64,000 nucleotides of DNA from Sporosalibacterium faouarense (GCF_016765695.1 NZ_JAETGO010000043.1:1-64000); one strand, 5' to 3'; shown: positions 37,323-46,760, counted from the stretch's first letter. Notes: generated by a model from the sequence alone, not told the origin. Program-made: numbers and translations.

Positions 37323-37958
37323 CTATTGTGGATATAGGTCTTCGTATTGTTGTGGGAAGAAGTCTGGGAATGGACGATAATCAAAGTCTTCACAAATATC
37401 TCCATTAGGACTAAATTCTTCACACTCTGGTGGTTCCGGACAGAAACCAAATGCAGGAATTAATAACTGTACTCTTCCTACAACTTTAATTATAATGAAA
37501 ACTCCTACAGATAATACCACTGTACTGTCTATTACTAATGGTTCAGTTAATAATTGAGAACTTGTTTCTACAACTATTCTAAAGTCAAATTCATCTCTAG
37601 CTTGTGGGATAAATATTATTATATCTTTAAGTATATCTGGTAAGAAGCCTTCAACAACATCTCCGTTTTCACAAGTAATTTCATAAGGTATTCTTAAGGT
37701 AAATCTAACTCTCTTAAAGTTAGGTCTATTTCTTAGTGGTGTTACTGTTAGTGTTCCTTCAACAATAAAACCTGGTCTAAATCTGATGCTTTCGAAAGTA
37801 CATCCATTTGGAAGCACTTGCTCTAGTTCTGGGTAACATTCTCTTTGTTGACAATGAGCGTATACTTTGTCTGTAATGATACATACTGACTCAGTTATAT
37901 AACTTAGGTCTTCTTGCATTATCCCTTCACCAGGACTTGGATCAAATCCGTTTGTCAT
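37323..37958 (-). CDS. Spore-coat-like cysteine/tyrosine-bearing protein, unknown family
   Basis: A 211-residue protein with no signal peptide. Cysteines cluster near the N terminus (ESVCIITDKVYAHCQQRECY) and C terminus (FGFCPEPPECEEFS). The middle is beta-rich. The tail is acidic with tyrosines next to Asp/Glu (CEDFDYRPFPDF, QQYEDLYPQ), the context preferred by tyrosylprotein sulfotransferases. A sigma-K promoter match precedes it. The layout resembles cysteine-rich exosporium or coat proteins of clostridia, but I cannot assign a family. It is a candidate sulfation target by position only. Confidence 0.68.
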   Translation of the reverse strand: MTNGFDPSPGEGIMQEDLSYITESVCIITDKVYAHCQQRECYPELEQVLPNGCTFESIRFRPGFIVEGTLTVTPLRNRPNFKRVRFTLRIPYEITCENGDVVEGFLPDILKDIIIFIPQARDEFDFRIVVETSSQLLTEPLVIDSTVVLSVGVFIIIKVVGRVQLLIPAFGFCPEPPECEEFSPNGDICEDFDYRPFPDFFPQQYEDLYPQ

Positions 37959-37999
37959 ACTATTTCACTCCTTTTTTTTAATAAAATCATCTTCACTTA

Positions 38000-38026
38000 C
38001 ATATTATGTATTAAAGCAACTTTGGT
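38000..38026 (-). promoter_or_regulatory. Sigma-K-like promoter of the coat-like gene
   Basis: AC (38026-38025), 16 bases, CATAATATG (38008-38000) on the minus strand. One mismatch in the final TA of CATAnnnTA. The distance to the start codon is 41 bases. Confidence 0.58.
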
Positions 38027-38070
38027 GCATATTTTTTTGAAATTAATAATTTTTGTGAGGTGAATAAATA

Positions 38071-39756
38071 ATGGGGAAATCATCTTCTAAGTGCTGTTTG
38101 ATTAAATCATCAAAATCTAAATCATACTATTTCTGTCTTTCGGAAGATAATGAAATAATTTTAAGTCATTACAACCAAAACGGAATACTTGAAAAAAAGA
38201 ACAATATTTTAGATCTAAAAATACTTGATTTTTCAGCTGACATTGATAAAAGTGATAGAATACACCTTGTTTGTATAACAACCGATGGAAACTTTCTTTA
38301 CAATATTATGGTAGATGGACACTGGTCAAGCCATACACTAACAAAATTTGATATTAAATCAAATAAGTTTAACTATTTAACCTTAAGAGTAATTAAAAAT
38401 GATGTTCATATTTTTTACGGAATTAGTAATCTTCTTAATTCTAACCTATGGACTATTGTTCATGCCCATGGTGGAAAAAGGAAATGGAACAAGGCAAATA
38501 TTATTAGTATGACTCCAGGTAAATCATCTAGTCCTTATCATGTCGATTTTGACAAATTAGGAAATATCCATCTTATTTATGAAGATACTTTTAAGGGTAC
38601 TAAACAAATTTATTATACAAACTTTAATCCATTTTTGAAGAGATGGATGAAATCTCCTCAAAAGATTTCAGACTTTAACTATGATAATCTACATCCATAT
38701 GTTTTTGCTGATAATAATAACACATTACATGCACTTTGGTTAGCACAAAACGGACCTATACAACATATTTTCTATAAGCAGATGCCTTCATCTTCTAATG
38801 CTATTTATGATTGGAAAAGCTACAGTCTACCGCAACCAGACAGTAGCATTTCCCATGCAATAATGTTACAAGATAATGGAATATTGAGAATCATCTTTAA
38901 AGATAAAGAGAACTTGAAGTGCCTACATTCCAAGGACTACGGCTTTAATTGGGATATAGAAACGTCTCCTAATAAAGTTGATTTTAGTAATTTTAATTTG
39001 ACAAAATACTCTACTAATCAGTCAATGGAAAAAGTAAGAATGAATTTAAATCATATCTATGCAAGCTCAGAAAAAGATTTGCAACTATTTAATTTTGGTA
39101 CATATAATGTTCCGATAGAAAACTATACTAGTTCTAATGATAATAATAATGATGATAATATACAGTATTCCAATGATGAAAATCAATCTAATCTCAGCAA
39201 AACTTCTGATGAAAAAGATCTTACTGTTAAAGATAATAATAGTAGCTCTCAGCAGGATGAAAATAAACTAGATGATTCTATCTCAGCAGATTCAGATTCA
39301 ATAGAGAATCAAACTCCTGAGCTAATAAATAATGAAGTTTCTCCTTTTGTTAAAGAGCTAAATTCTTTAAGTAATGAAGCTGTAAAAACATTTATTGAAA
39401 ACACTAAAGTCAGCCTAGACAGCTTATTAACTAATACTGATGCACTAGATAAAAAGACTAATGAAATTGAAAAGGTGATTTTTAGCAATATCAAAGAACT
39501 AGATAGAAAAATATTTACTAACAGTGATATTCTAAATGAACTTAAAAGCAATTTAACATCTTTAGAGTTATTGATCACTCAGTACAAGGCTGAAAATAAT
39601 AATCTTCAAGAGTTACTAAAGTCTATCGAAGCTCTATATTATAGTAATACAAGGGATATTAAAAAAATTGAAGAAAAAATTAAGGAGATACATAGGCTTC
39701 TTGAGAACTCTGCAACACCAGCTCTTTTAGATAAATTTAAAAATATTTTTAAATAA
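38071..39756 (+). CDS. Beta-propeller plus coiled-coil protein, probable spore-surface structural protein
   Basis: A 561-residue protein with no signal peptide. Residues 1-310 are a run of beta-strand repeats of propeller type (IHLVCITTDGNFLYNIMVDG, LGNIHLIYEDTFKGTKQIYY, NTLHALWLAQNGPIQHIFY; Gly/Asp-x-His/Leu repeats). A Ser/Asn/Asp-rich linker runs to about 425, and a long coiled coil with heptads to the end. Propeller plus coiled coil suggests a scaffold. It lies between the coat-like gene and the glycosyltransferases. Its 3' end overlaps the convergent gene at 39749 by 8 bases. Confidence 0.65.
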   Translation: MGKSSSKCCLIKSSKSKSYYFCLSEDNEIILSHYNQNGILEKKNNILDLKILDFSADIDKSDRIHLVCITTDGNFLYNIMVDGHWSSHTLTKFDIKSNKFNYLTLRVIKNDVHIFYGISNLLNSNLWTIVHAHGGKRKWNKANIISMTPGKSSSPYHVDFDKLGNIHLIYEDTFKGTKQIYYTNFNPFLKRWMKSPQKISDFNYDNLHPYVFADNNNTLHALWLAQNGPIQHIFYKQMPSSSNAIYDWKSYSLPQPDSSISHAIMLQDNGILRIIFKDKENLKCLHSKDYGFNWDIETSPNKVDFSNFNLTKYSTNQSMEKVRMNLNHIYASSEKDLQLFNFGTYNVPIENYTSSNDNNNDDNIQYSNDENQSNLSKTSDEKDLTVKDNNSSSQQDENKLDDSISADSDSIENQTPELINNEVSPFVKELNSLSNEAVKTFIENTKVSLDSLLTNTDALDKKTNEIEKVIFSNIKELDRKIFTNSDILNELKSNLTSLELLITQYKAENNNLQELLKSIEALYYSNTRDIKKIEEKIKEIHRLLENSATPALLDKFKNIFK

Positions 39757-40045
39757 GATAACTAATTCTTTTATATGCTTTTCTACCATTTAACCTTTGA
39801 ACTTCATATATGCTATTAAGTATTTGTTTAAAATCGCTGGCCTCTCTTTTTAAGTATTCTAAGTCAGTTAAGTTATTAAATCTTAGAGAGTAGCTACAAC
39901 CATTACTTAAGCTGCAGGGTGTAGATATTAACTTAAATTTTCTATACCCTTTTTTTTCGAGTAAATAGTTTAATCTCACAGCATGATTCTTAGAGTTAAA
40001 TACAGCTATATAGTACTCCCCTTTACTTGAAAGATTGTTTTGCAT
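39749..40045 (-). CDS. DUF3343 protein (putative Se/S carrier-like)
   Basis: A 98-residue protein matching DUF3343: YYIAVFNSKNHAVRLNYLLEKKGY resembles the conserved Y-x-V-x-F-N-S-x-H-A-M start, and LISTPCSLSNGCSYSLRF corresponds to the TPR-x-I-S-S-x-C-G motif, with Cys kept and Gly changed to Ser. The family is often called a putative Se/S carrier protein. It is the only minus-strand gene among the plus-strand locus. Two adjacent ATG codons (40048, 40045) are possible; the latter has better spacing to GGGGTG. Confidence 0.8.
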   Translation of the reverse strand: MQNNLSSKGEYYIAVFNSKNHAVRLNYLLEKKGYRKFKLISTPCSLSNGCSYSLRFNNLTDLEYLKREASDFKQILNSIYEVQRLNGRKAYKRISYLI

Positions 40046-40179
40046 CATATCACCCCTAGTTTGATATTCTAGTATTAATATATTTATTCAATAGTTAATG
40101 TGTTACAATTTTTTTATTAATATCCTCCATATATTCTAGATTTTTGTTTATCAATTTTTATTTTAGGACAAGCCCAGTC

Positions 40180-40207
40180 ACATATAAAAAAGCTGTTACA
40201 TATATTG
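40180..40207 (+). promoter_or_regulatory. Sigma-K-like promoter of the first glycosyltransferase gene
   Basis: AC (40180-40181), 17 bases, CATATATTG (40199-40207). Spacing is one longer than optimal, and the final A is G. It lies 32 bases before the start. Confidence 0.5.
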
Positions 40208-40238
40208 AAACAAGAATACTTAAGGGGAGGTAACTCTT

Positions 40239-41108
40239 TTGTCTTTAGACGACTCAAATAATCCAAAAAAACTCGTATTTTGCATATCTAATAAGATTTT
40301 AAATGACTCTAATAAATTCAATCCAGTCAATAAATCTATTCAAGATTTAATAAATAAAAACAAAGAAAAACATTTAAATAGAATGAACACTGAGAAATCT
40401 AAAAATATAACAATAAGTGATACTGATGTTTCAGTAATTACCTGCACTAACAAGCCTCACACATTAGATTCCATTATAAATAATTTCAATAGACAATCTT
40501 ATGAAAAGAAGGAATTGATAATAGTATTAAATAGTAATAAGTTAAACCTATATTCATGGCGGCAAAACGTTCAACAATATAATAATGTAAATATATATCA
40601 GTTGGATGAAAAAGTAACCCTTGGTGAATGTTTAAACTTTGCAATTAATAAATCAAAGTATGGTATTATTGCAAAGTTTGACGACGATGACTATTACGGT
40701 CCAAGGTACCTATCTCAAGCAATATATTTTTTGAAAAACACTATTGCTGATGTAGTAGGTAAATCAACTTCATATGTATATTTTTCTAGGAGCAAAACAT
40801 TAGCTATAAGAAATTCTGGAAGAGAAAATCGATACGTTCCTAGAGTCGAAGGTCCCACACTTGTAATGAAAAGAAAAATATTTGATAAAGTTCGCTTTAG
40901 TGAAAAAAACCTAGGTGAGGATGTACAGTTCTGTAAGGATTGCTGCAAAAACAAAATTAGAATATATTCTACTGACAAATCTAATTTTGTTTACATCAGA
41001 AATGGAAATTATTCAAAACATACCTGGGGTATTAATGACAATTATTATCTAAAGTTATGCAATCAAATAGGTCAAGTTAATGATTACCGTATTTATGCAA
41101 ATTCATAA
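40239..41108 (+). CDS. GT2 glycosyltransferase (spore-surface locus, copy 1)
   Basis: A 289-residue GT-A fold enzyme. VSVITCTNKPHTLDSIINNF opens the nucleotide-binding fold; KFDDDDYYGP holds the DxD metal site; GEDVQFCKDC carries the catalytic-base region. No membrane segment. The start is TTG with GGGGAGG upstream. Closely related paralogues follow at 41151, 44954 and 45858. Probable role: adding a sugar to a spore-surface protein or glycan; donor and acceptor unknown. Confidence 0.88.
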   Translation: MSLDDSNNPKKLVFCISNKILNDSNKFNPVNKSIQDLINKNKEKHLNRMNTEKSKNITISDTDVSVITCTNKPHTLDSIINNFNRQSYEKKELIIVLNSNKLNLYSWRQNVQQYNNVNIYQLDEKVTLGECLNFAINKSKYGIIAKFDDDDYYGPRYLSQAIYFLKNTIADVVGKSTSYVYFSRSKTLAIRNSGRENRYVPRVEGPTLVMKRKIFDKVRFSEKNLGEDVQFCKDCCKNKIRIYSTDKSNFVYIRNGNYSKHTWGINDNYYLKLCNQIGQVNDYRIYANS

Positions 41109-41112
41109 ATTT
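41086..41112 (+). promoter_or_regulatory. Possible sigma-K promoter inside the end of the copy 1 gene
   Basis: AC (41086-41087), 16 bases, CATAAATTT (41104-41112), overlapping the stop of the preceding gene and 38 bases before the next start. The last base of CATAnnnTA differs. Weak by itself. Confidence 0.3.
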
Positions 41113-41150
41113 TATGTGTTAAATTATCTTCTTTTAATCGAGGTGAAATA

Positions 41151-43067
41151 ATGACCAAAAATGATGTTAAAATTAAAATAGATAACCCTAATAAACCTAT
41201 GTATAATAGCATGAATTTTCAAAGTAAAACTAGTGTTAAGAAAAGGGTTAGAAATCACCTTCCTGTAAATAATGACCCCAGTAAACTAATAAGAAAAATA
41301 ATAGCAAAACGACAAAGATCAAATCATTCTAATTCAAGTCAAAAAAATATTATAGTAAATAACACAAAGTTAAAAAACATAAGCTATCCCAATATTAAGG
41401 TAGCAACCATTTTAGACATTATCCCGACGGATTGGTTTAGATATGAATGTAATTCAATTCCTCTATCTTCTGATAATTGGATGAATATTATTCAAAAAGA
41501 AAAGCCTCATATGCTATTAGTTCAATCTACTTGGCAAGATTATAAGTGGGATTGGAAATATAAAATGATAAATCTCCACAGGTCTAAAGATAGAACTTTA
41601 AGAAACCTAGTAAACTTTTGTAAAAGTCTTAATATTCCTACTGTATTTTGGAATATTGAAGATCCTTATGACTTTAATACTTTCTTAGGTGCTGCAAAAC
41701 TATTTGATTATGTTTTTACTTCTGATTCTAATTCTGTTCCAAAATATAAACAGGCACTCGGTCATAATAATGTTTTTACTCTTCCTTTTGCTGCCCAACC
41801 AAAGATACACAATCCAATCAATAAAGATATAGAAAAAATTGGTCAAGTTGCTTTTGCGGGCTCATGGTATAGAATTGGTCACGAAGCAAGAAAAAGAGAT
41901 ATGGAGATAGTATTGAAACCAGCTACTGCATATAATTTTCATATTTATGATAGAATGTACTCGCTGACAAAAGATATCAATTTCAAATTTCCAGACATTT
42001 ATCAAAAGCATATGAAAGGATATCTTCCTTATTCGAAAACAAATTCCACATTTAAAAAATATGATGTAATATTAAATGTTAATACAGTTCAAAATAGCCC
42101 GACTATGTTTTCCTGTAGAGTCTTTGAAGCTCTAGCTACAGGAACAAATGTTATAAGTGGCTATTCCTTAGGTATAAATAAGCTCTTTCCTAATATTGTA
42201 CTACTAAGTAGAAATAAGAATGATACAAAACTCAATCTACAGAAACTACTAAATAATAAAGACTATAGAGATAAGCTGTCATTATTAGGACAAAGAGAAG
42301 TTTTTAATAAACACACATATAAGGATAGATTTGAAAAAATCTTAGATAAAGTAGGAATTAAATATAAAAAAGATACTACTCCTGGTGTTTCAATTATTAC
42401 CAGTACAATAAGAGAAGAAAATATGGAAAATGTTTTTAAAAACTTTAATAGTCAAAACTATTCCAAGAAAGAGTTAATAGTAATTCTAAATAATAACTCT
42501 ATGGATATAGAAAAATGGAGAAACAAAGCTAGTATTTATAAAAATATTAAGATTTATAGAATAGATGAGAAAGAATCTCTAGGTAAGTGCTTAAACTTTG
42601 GAATAGAAAAATCAAAGTTCAATTACGTTTCTAAGTTCGATGATGATAATTACTACGCTCCAAACTTTTTAACAGATTTAATGAATGCCTTTAAATATAC
42701 AAAGGCTGATATAGTAGGTAAGTTGTCATATTATGTATATTTTGAGGGTAGTAAAACATTAGCCATCAGATGTGTAAAGAAAGAAAATAGATATATTGAT
42801 TTCTTATCTGGTTCAGCCCTAATTATAAATAAAAAGGTATTCAATAAAGTGAAATTTAGTAATGAAACTATTGGCGAAGATACTAAGTTCTTAAAGGATT
42901 GTATTAAAAATAACTTTAAGCTTTATTCAGCCGATAGGTTCAATTATGTTTGTATAAGAAAACCTACAGCAAAAAATCACACCTGGAAAGTCCCTGAGAA
43001 AACTATGTTGAAAAATTGTAATATTGTTTGTAAATGTGATGACTTCAAAAATATAGTCACAGTTTAA
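41151..43067 (+). CDS. CgeB-like glycosyltransferase fused to GT2 domain (copy 2)
   Basis: A 638-residue two-domain protein. Residues 1-80 are basic and low-complexity. Residues 80-400 match the DUF3880/CgeB glycosyltransferase type (KVATILDIIPTDWF, MLLVQSTWQDY, AFAGSWYRIG, SPTMFSCRVFEALATG, the last being a GT-B-type donor site). Residues 410-638 are a GT2 domain with VSIITSTIREENMENVF and metal site KFDDDNYYAP. In Bacillus, CgeB is needed for spore crust glycosylation. A terminator follows. Confidence 0.88.
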   Translation: MTKNDVKIKIDNPNKPMYNSMNFQSKTSVKKRVRNHLPVNNDPSKLIRKIIAKRQRSNHSNSSQKNIIVNNTKLKNISYPNIKVATILDIIPTDWFRYECNSIPLSSDNWMNIIQKEKPHMLLVQSTWQDYKWDWKYKMINLHRSKDRTLRNLVNFCKSLNIPTVFWNIEDPYDFNTFLGAAKLFDYVFTSDSNSVPKYKQALGHNNVFTLPFAAQPKIHNPINKDIEKIGQVAFAGSWYRIGHEARKRDMEIVLKPATAYNFHIYDRMYSLTKDINFKFPDIYQKHMKGYLPYSKTNSTFKKYDVILNVNTVQNSPTMFSCRVFEALATGTNVISGYSLGINKLFPNIVLLSRNKNDTKLNLQKLLNNKDYRDKLSLLGQREVFNKHTYKDRFEKILDKVGIKYKKDTTPGVSIITSTIREENMENVFKNFNSQNYSKKELIVILNNNSMDIEKWRNKASIYKNIKIYRIDEKESLGKCLNFGIEKSKFNYVSKFDDDNYYAPNFLTDLMNAFKYTKADIVGKLSYYVYFEGSKTLAIRCVKKENRYIDFLSGSALIINKKVFNKVKFSNETIGEDTKFLKDCIKNNFKLYSADRFNYVCIRKPTAKNHTWKVPEKTMLKNCNIVCKCDDFKNIVTV

Positions 43068-43082
43068 TGTGAACTTTAAAAT

Positions 43083-43118
43083 AAAACTTTGCTTTTTTTG
43101 CAAGGTTTTATTTTTTTA
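43083..43118 (+). terminator. Terminator after the CgeB-GT2 gene
   Basis: Stem AAAACTTTGC/GCAAGGTTTT with a T-rich loop and seven T residues after it. Confidence 0.75.
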
Positions 43119-43141
43119 TTTAAAAATTGAATAAGCTTTTA

Positions 43142-43168
43142 ACTAAAACTGATAATCCGCATATAAAT
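43142..43168 (+). promoter_or_regulatory. Sigma-K-like promoter of the 43.2 kb gene
   Basis: AC (43142-43143), 16 bases, CATATAAAT (43160-43168). One or two mismatches in the final TA; spacing exact. It lies 45 bases before the start, right after a terminator. Confidence 0.5.
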
Positions 43169-43212
43169 AAAGTAGGAAAATAGAATTTTAGCTTTTTTAA
43201 GGAGGAAACCTT

Positions 43213-44913
43213 ATGACAATAAAGGTTCAATCATTTAGTAGCAATGTTAAAGTAGCATGTATACTTGATGAACTGCCATATCATTGGCTTAAATATCACT
43301 TAAACCTCGTAACTATAGAACCTTATAACTGGAAAGAAGTTATGGAAGATCAAAAACCCGACCTCCTTCTAGTTCAGTCAGCTTGGCATGGCTATAAGAA
43401 CAAATGGGAGCTCAAGATTGCCTCTTTAAAGCCAAATGAAAATTCCCTTTTAAAGCAAATTGTTTCTTGGTGTAAGAAAAATAATATTCCTACTGCATTT
43501 TGGAACATTGATGATTCCTATATGTTTAATACTTTTATTCAGACAGCAAAGCTTTTTGACTTTATATTTACCACCGATGAAAACTGTATAAAAAACTACA
43601 AGGAAAAAGTAGGCCATAACAATGTCTATACTTTACCCATGGCTGCTCAACCTAATATTCATAACCCTATCAATAGATATAAACAAAGATTAGGTAAAGT
43701 GGCCTTTGCAGGATCCTGGTATAATATTGGTTATGAAACTCGAAAAAAGGATATTGAGACTTTAGTAAAGCCTTCTATTAATTTTGATTTGCACATCTAT
43801 GATAGGTTGTATGACCTTAATAGTGACGATTATAGATTCCCTAAAATCTATCAACCCTATATACGTGGTGGACTTCCTTATGAAGACATGATGGAAATGT
43901 ATAAAAAATATGATGTTTTTCTTAATGTAAATACTGTGCAAGACAGTCCTACTATGTTCTCATGTCGTGTTTTTGAACTACTTGGATGTGGTGTTAATAC
44001 TATTAGTGGCTATGCTTTAGGCGTTGAAAAAATGTTTCCAAATATTGTCTTACTATCTAAGTCTAAAGAACAAACAACCAATCACATAAGAAAGCTTCTA
44101 AATAATCAACAATATGCTGATAAATTATCCTTGTTAGGACTAAGAGAAGTTTTTAAAAAACACACATATGCCCATCGTTTAGAATATATGTTTAGTAAAA
44201 TAGGTCTTGATTATAAAAAAACTCCTGAACCAAATGTATCATTCATATGTGTAGTGAATAGCAATTCAGAAATAAAAAATGCAGTAGAGATTTATACTTC
44301 TCAAAACTACAAGTTCAAGGAGTTAATTCTAATTTTAAGAGATGAAACTATTGATATTGATTTTTGGAAAAACAACCTCAAAACTATTCAATGTATTAGC
44401 ATTCTAAAATCTACAAATAAAAACTTTAGTAATTGCTTAAATATGGGAGTATACAAAAGTAGCTGTCAATACGTTACCTTTATTGACCCAAATGACTATT
44501 ACAGTCCTCATTTTATTACAGACCTTATTAATGGATTTAAATATACTGATGCTGATATAGTAGGAAAGCAATCTCATTATGTTTATTATAGTAAAAAGAA
44601 TATTTTATTGACGGCAAATGATATTAAAGAATTTGAACAAGTTAATTCTCTTTTGCCCTCTGCCCTTGTAGCAAACAAAAGCGTATTTGATAAAATTCGG
44701 TTCTCAGAGCAGTCTGACGAACCAGGCTATGACTTTATAAAAGCTTGCTTATTAAATAGTATTAAACTTTTTTCTTCTGATAGATTTAATTATATTTCTT
44801 TTATTAATGGTATCCCTTATCCAATTAAAAAGGGAATGTATAAAAAAAGTTTAGGTGTAAAATTAAATCCTATTAAATTAAATGAAGGTTTAATAAAATA
44901 TGTAACAGTTTAA
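43213..44913 (+). CDS. CgeB-like glycosyltransferase with degenerate GT2 domain (copy 3)
   Basis: A 566-residue paralogue of the previous gene. The CgeB-like half (KVACILDELPYHWL, LLLVQSAWHGY, AFAGSWYNIG, SPTMFSCRVFELLGCG) is well conserved. In the C-terminal GT2-like half, the DDD metal site has become FIDPNDYYSP, the GED base motif has become DEPGYDF, and the end of the domain is divergent. So the GT2 part is likely inactive while the GT-B half remains. A strong ribosome site (AAGGAGG) precedes the start. Confidence 0.85.
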   Translation: MTIKVQSFSSNVKVACILDELPYHWLKYHLNLVTIEPYNWKEVMEDQKPDLLLVQSAWHGYKNKWELKIASLKPNENSLLKQIVSWCKKNNIPTAFWNIDDSYMFNTFIQTAKLFDFIFTTDENCIKNYKEKVGHNNVYTLPMAAQPNIHNPINRYKQRLGKVAFAGSWYNIGYETRKKDIETLVKPSINFDLHIYDRLYDLNSDDYRFPKIYQPYIRGGLPYEDMMEMYKKYDVFLNVNTVQDSPTMFSCRVFELLGCGVNTISGYALGVEKMFPNIVLLSKSKEQTTNHIRKLLNNQQYADKLSLLGLREVFKKHTYAHRLEYMFSKIGLDYKKTPEPNVSFICVVNSNSEIKNAVEIYTSQNYKFKELILILRDETIDIDFWKNNLKTIQCISILKSTNKNFSNCLNMGVYKSSCQYVTFIDPNDYYSPHFITDLINGFKYTDADIVGKQSHYVYYSKKNILLTANDIKEFEQVNSLLPSALVANKSVFDKIRFSEQSDEPGYDFIKACLLNSIKLFSSDRFNYISFINGIPYPIKKGMYKKSLGVKLNPIKLNEGLIKYVTV

Positions 44914-44953
44914 TTAAGATAACATTTTTCATAACAATGAATGAGGTGAGTTA

Positions 44954-45778
44954 ATGACAAATAAAGATGTGAAAATTGTAATATCAAAAGCTGAAAAGCC
45001 CCCTATTCAAATATTTGAAAAACCTTTTTGTAATCAAATGAATTACATGGGAATAAGGCATGAACGACACTATGAACCTAGTATCTTAAATCAAGGTATT
45101 TCAATCATTACTAGTACAATCCGAGATAATTGTATGGATAATATATTTAACAATTATGAATCTCAAACCCATTATCCAAGAGAATTAATAATAATTCTAA
45201 ATAAAAATAGTATGAATTTAAATAAATGGCAGAAAAAAGCTCAGAAATATAATAATGTTAGTATCTATAAAATTGATGAAAATAAAACTCTAGGAGAATG
45301 CCTAAATTTTGCTGTTAATAAGGCAAAATTTAATTATATAACTAAATTTGATGATGATAATTACTATTCTCCAAACTTTGTAAAACGATTAATGCTCTCT
45401 TTCACTTGGTCAGAAGCCCAAATTGTTGGTAAGCTTTCATATTATATTTACTTTGAAGGAAGTAATACACTGGCATTAACTAATCCAAAAAAAGAAAATA
45501 AATATGTGCATATGCTATCTGGATCTGCTCTGATAATTAAAAGAGAAGTATTTTCAAAAGTAAAATTCCCACATACAAATCTAGGGGAAGACACTAAGTT
45601 TCTGCAAGACTGTCTTAAGAAAGGTTTTTCTCTATATTCTTCTGATAGATTTAATTATGTTTGTATTCGTAGGAATGATCTGACAACCCATACTTGGAAA
45701 GCTAACGAGAAAACTCTTATAAAAAATTGTGCTGTCGTTGCAAAGACAAATGACTATAAAAGATACGTCGATAGATAA
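44954..45778 (+). CDS. GT2 glycosyltransferase (copy 4)
   Basis: A 274-residue GT2 enzyme most like the C-terminal domain of the 41.2 kb protein: ISIITSTIRDNCMDNIFNNY, metal site KFDDDNYYSP, then GEDTKFLQDC and HTWKANEKTLIKNC. The first 45 residues are a short unrelated lead. It probably arose by duplication of that domain. Ribosome site GAGGTGAG is clear. Confidence 0.87.
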   Translation: MTNKDVKIVISKAEKPPIQIFEKPFCNQMNYMGIRHERHYEPSILNQGISIITSTIRDNCMDNIFNNYESQTHYPRELIIILNKNSMNLNKWQKKAQKYNNVSIYKIDENKTLGECLNFAVNKAKFNYITKFDDDNYYSPNFVKRLMLSFTWSEAQIVGKLSYYIYFEGSNTLALTNPKKENKYVHMLSGSALIIKREVFSKVKFPHTNLGEDTKFLQDCLKKGFSLYSSDRFNYVCIRRNDLTTHTWKANEKTLIKNCAVVAKTNDYKRYVDR

Positions 45779-45812
45779 ATTTGTAAAGACAAACAGTAAC
45801 AAATATTAAACT

Positions 45813-45848
45813 TCCTAATAATATATAGTGCAAAAAAGATTATTAGGA
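45813..45848 (+). promoter_or_regulatory. Hairpin burying a glycosyltransferase gene ribosome site
   Basis: TCCTAATAAT (45813-45822) and ATTATTAGGA (45839-45848) are perfect inverted repeats with a 16-base loop. The second arm contains the AGGA of the AGGAG ribosome site serving ATG 45858. Confidence 0.5.
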
Positions 45849-45857
45849 GATGAGATT

Positions 45858-46760
45858 ATGGAACCAAGGAGTAATGACATCAAATTTAAAGTTACCAAAG
45901 ATAAAACTATCCTTTCACAAATGCCTCCAGGAAGCCATGTTAAAATCCCGCCAGGAAATCCAGTTAATAAAAATATAAATAAGACAGTACTAAAAAGACT
46001 TAATAACAGACTTAGAATCAAAAACAGTTTAAAACCTCCTTCTAAGAAGAAGAACATTAACATTGGACCCGGCACATCAATTATAACCTGTACTAATAGG
46101 CCAAATTTTTATAATAATATCATTGAAAACTATATGCGACAAGAACACGGGCCAAAGGAGTTAATTATCATTCTTAACAGTAATAGCATAAATTTAAAAG
46201 AATGGATGAATAAAGTAAAAAAACATGATAATATTAGAGTTTTTCAACTAGGTCAGAATACAACTCTAGGTAGCTGTTTGAACTTTGCAGTTACTAAATC
46301 TAATTTTGATATTATAGCCAAATTTGATGATGATGATTACTATGGACCGAAATATTTAAGTGAAGCAGTTAATGCTTTTCAAACTACTGGTGCCAAAGTT
46401 CTTGGAAAAGCAGCTACTTATGTATACTTCGTCTCTAGTAAAACATTAGCATTAAGATCGCCTGCGGGAGAAAATCGATATGTAAGCTTTGCAAATGGTT
46501 CTACACTTATCTTCAAAAAAGAAATTTTCAATAGAGTGAAGTTCAGAAATCTATCAGTAGCAGAGGATGTAGCTTTTTGTAGAGACTGCATCTATAAAGG
46601 CTATCAGCTATATTCTACTAGCAAACTAAATCATGTTTATATAAGATACCCAAAAAAACAAAACCATACTTGGAAGATTAATGATCATGAATTTATGAAT
46701 AGATATTGTAAAGTTATAGAAAAAACCGATGATTATATTGGCTATGCAAATAGTAATTAA
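45858..46760 (+). CDS. GT2 glycosyltransferase (copy 5)
   Basis: A 300-residue GT2 enzyme with a basic, Pro/Lys-rich lead of about 70 residues, then TSIITCTNRPNFYNNIIENY, metal site KFDDDDYYGP, and AEDVAFCRDC. It is closest to copy 1. I chose ATG 45858 (AGGAG nine bases upstream); an in-frame ATG at 45828 has no ribosome site. Its ribosome site is embedded in an inverted repeat. Confidence 0.87.
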   Translation: MEPRSNDIKFKVTKDKTILSQMPPGSHVKIPPGNPVNKNINKTVLKRLNNRLRIKNSLKPPSKKKNINIGPGTSIITCTNRPNFYNNIIENYMRQEHGPKELIIILNSNSINLKEWMNKVKKHDNIRVFQLGQNTTLGSCLNFAVTKSNFDIIAKFDDDDYYGPKYLSEAVNAFQTTGAKVLGKAATYVYFVSSKTLALRSPAGENRYVSFANGSTLIFKKEIFNRVKFRNLSVAEDVAFCRDCIYKGYQLYSTSKLNHVYIRYPKKQNHTWKINDHEFMNRYCKVIEKTDDYIGYANSN

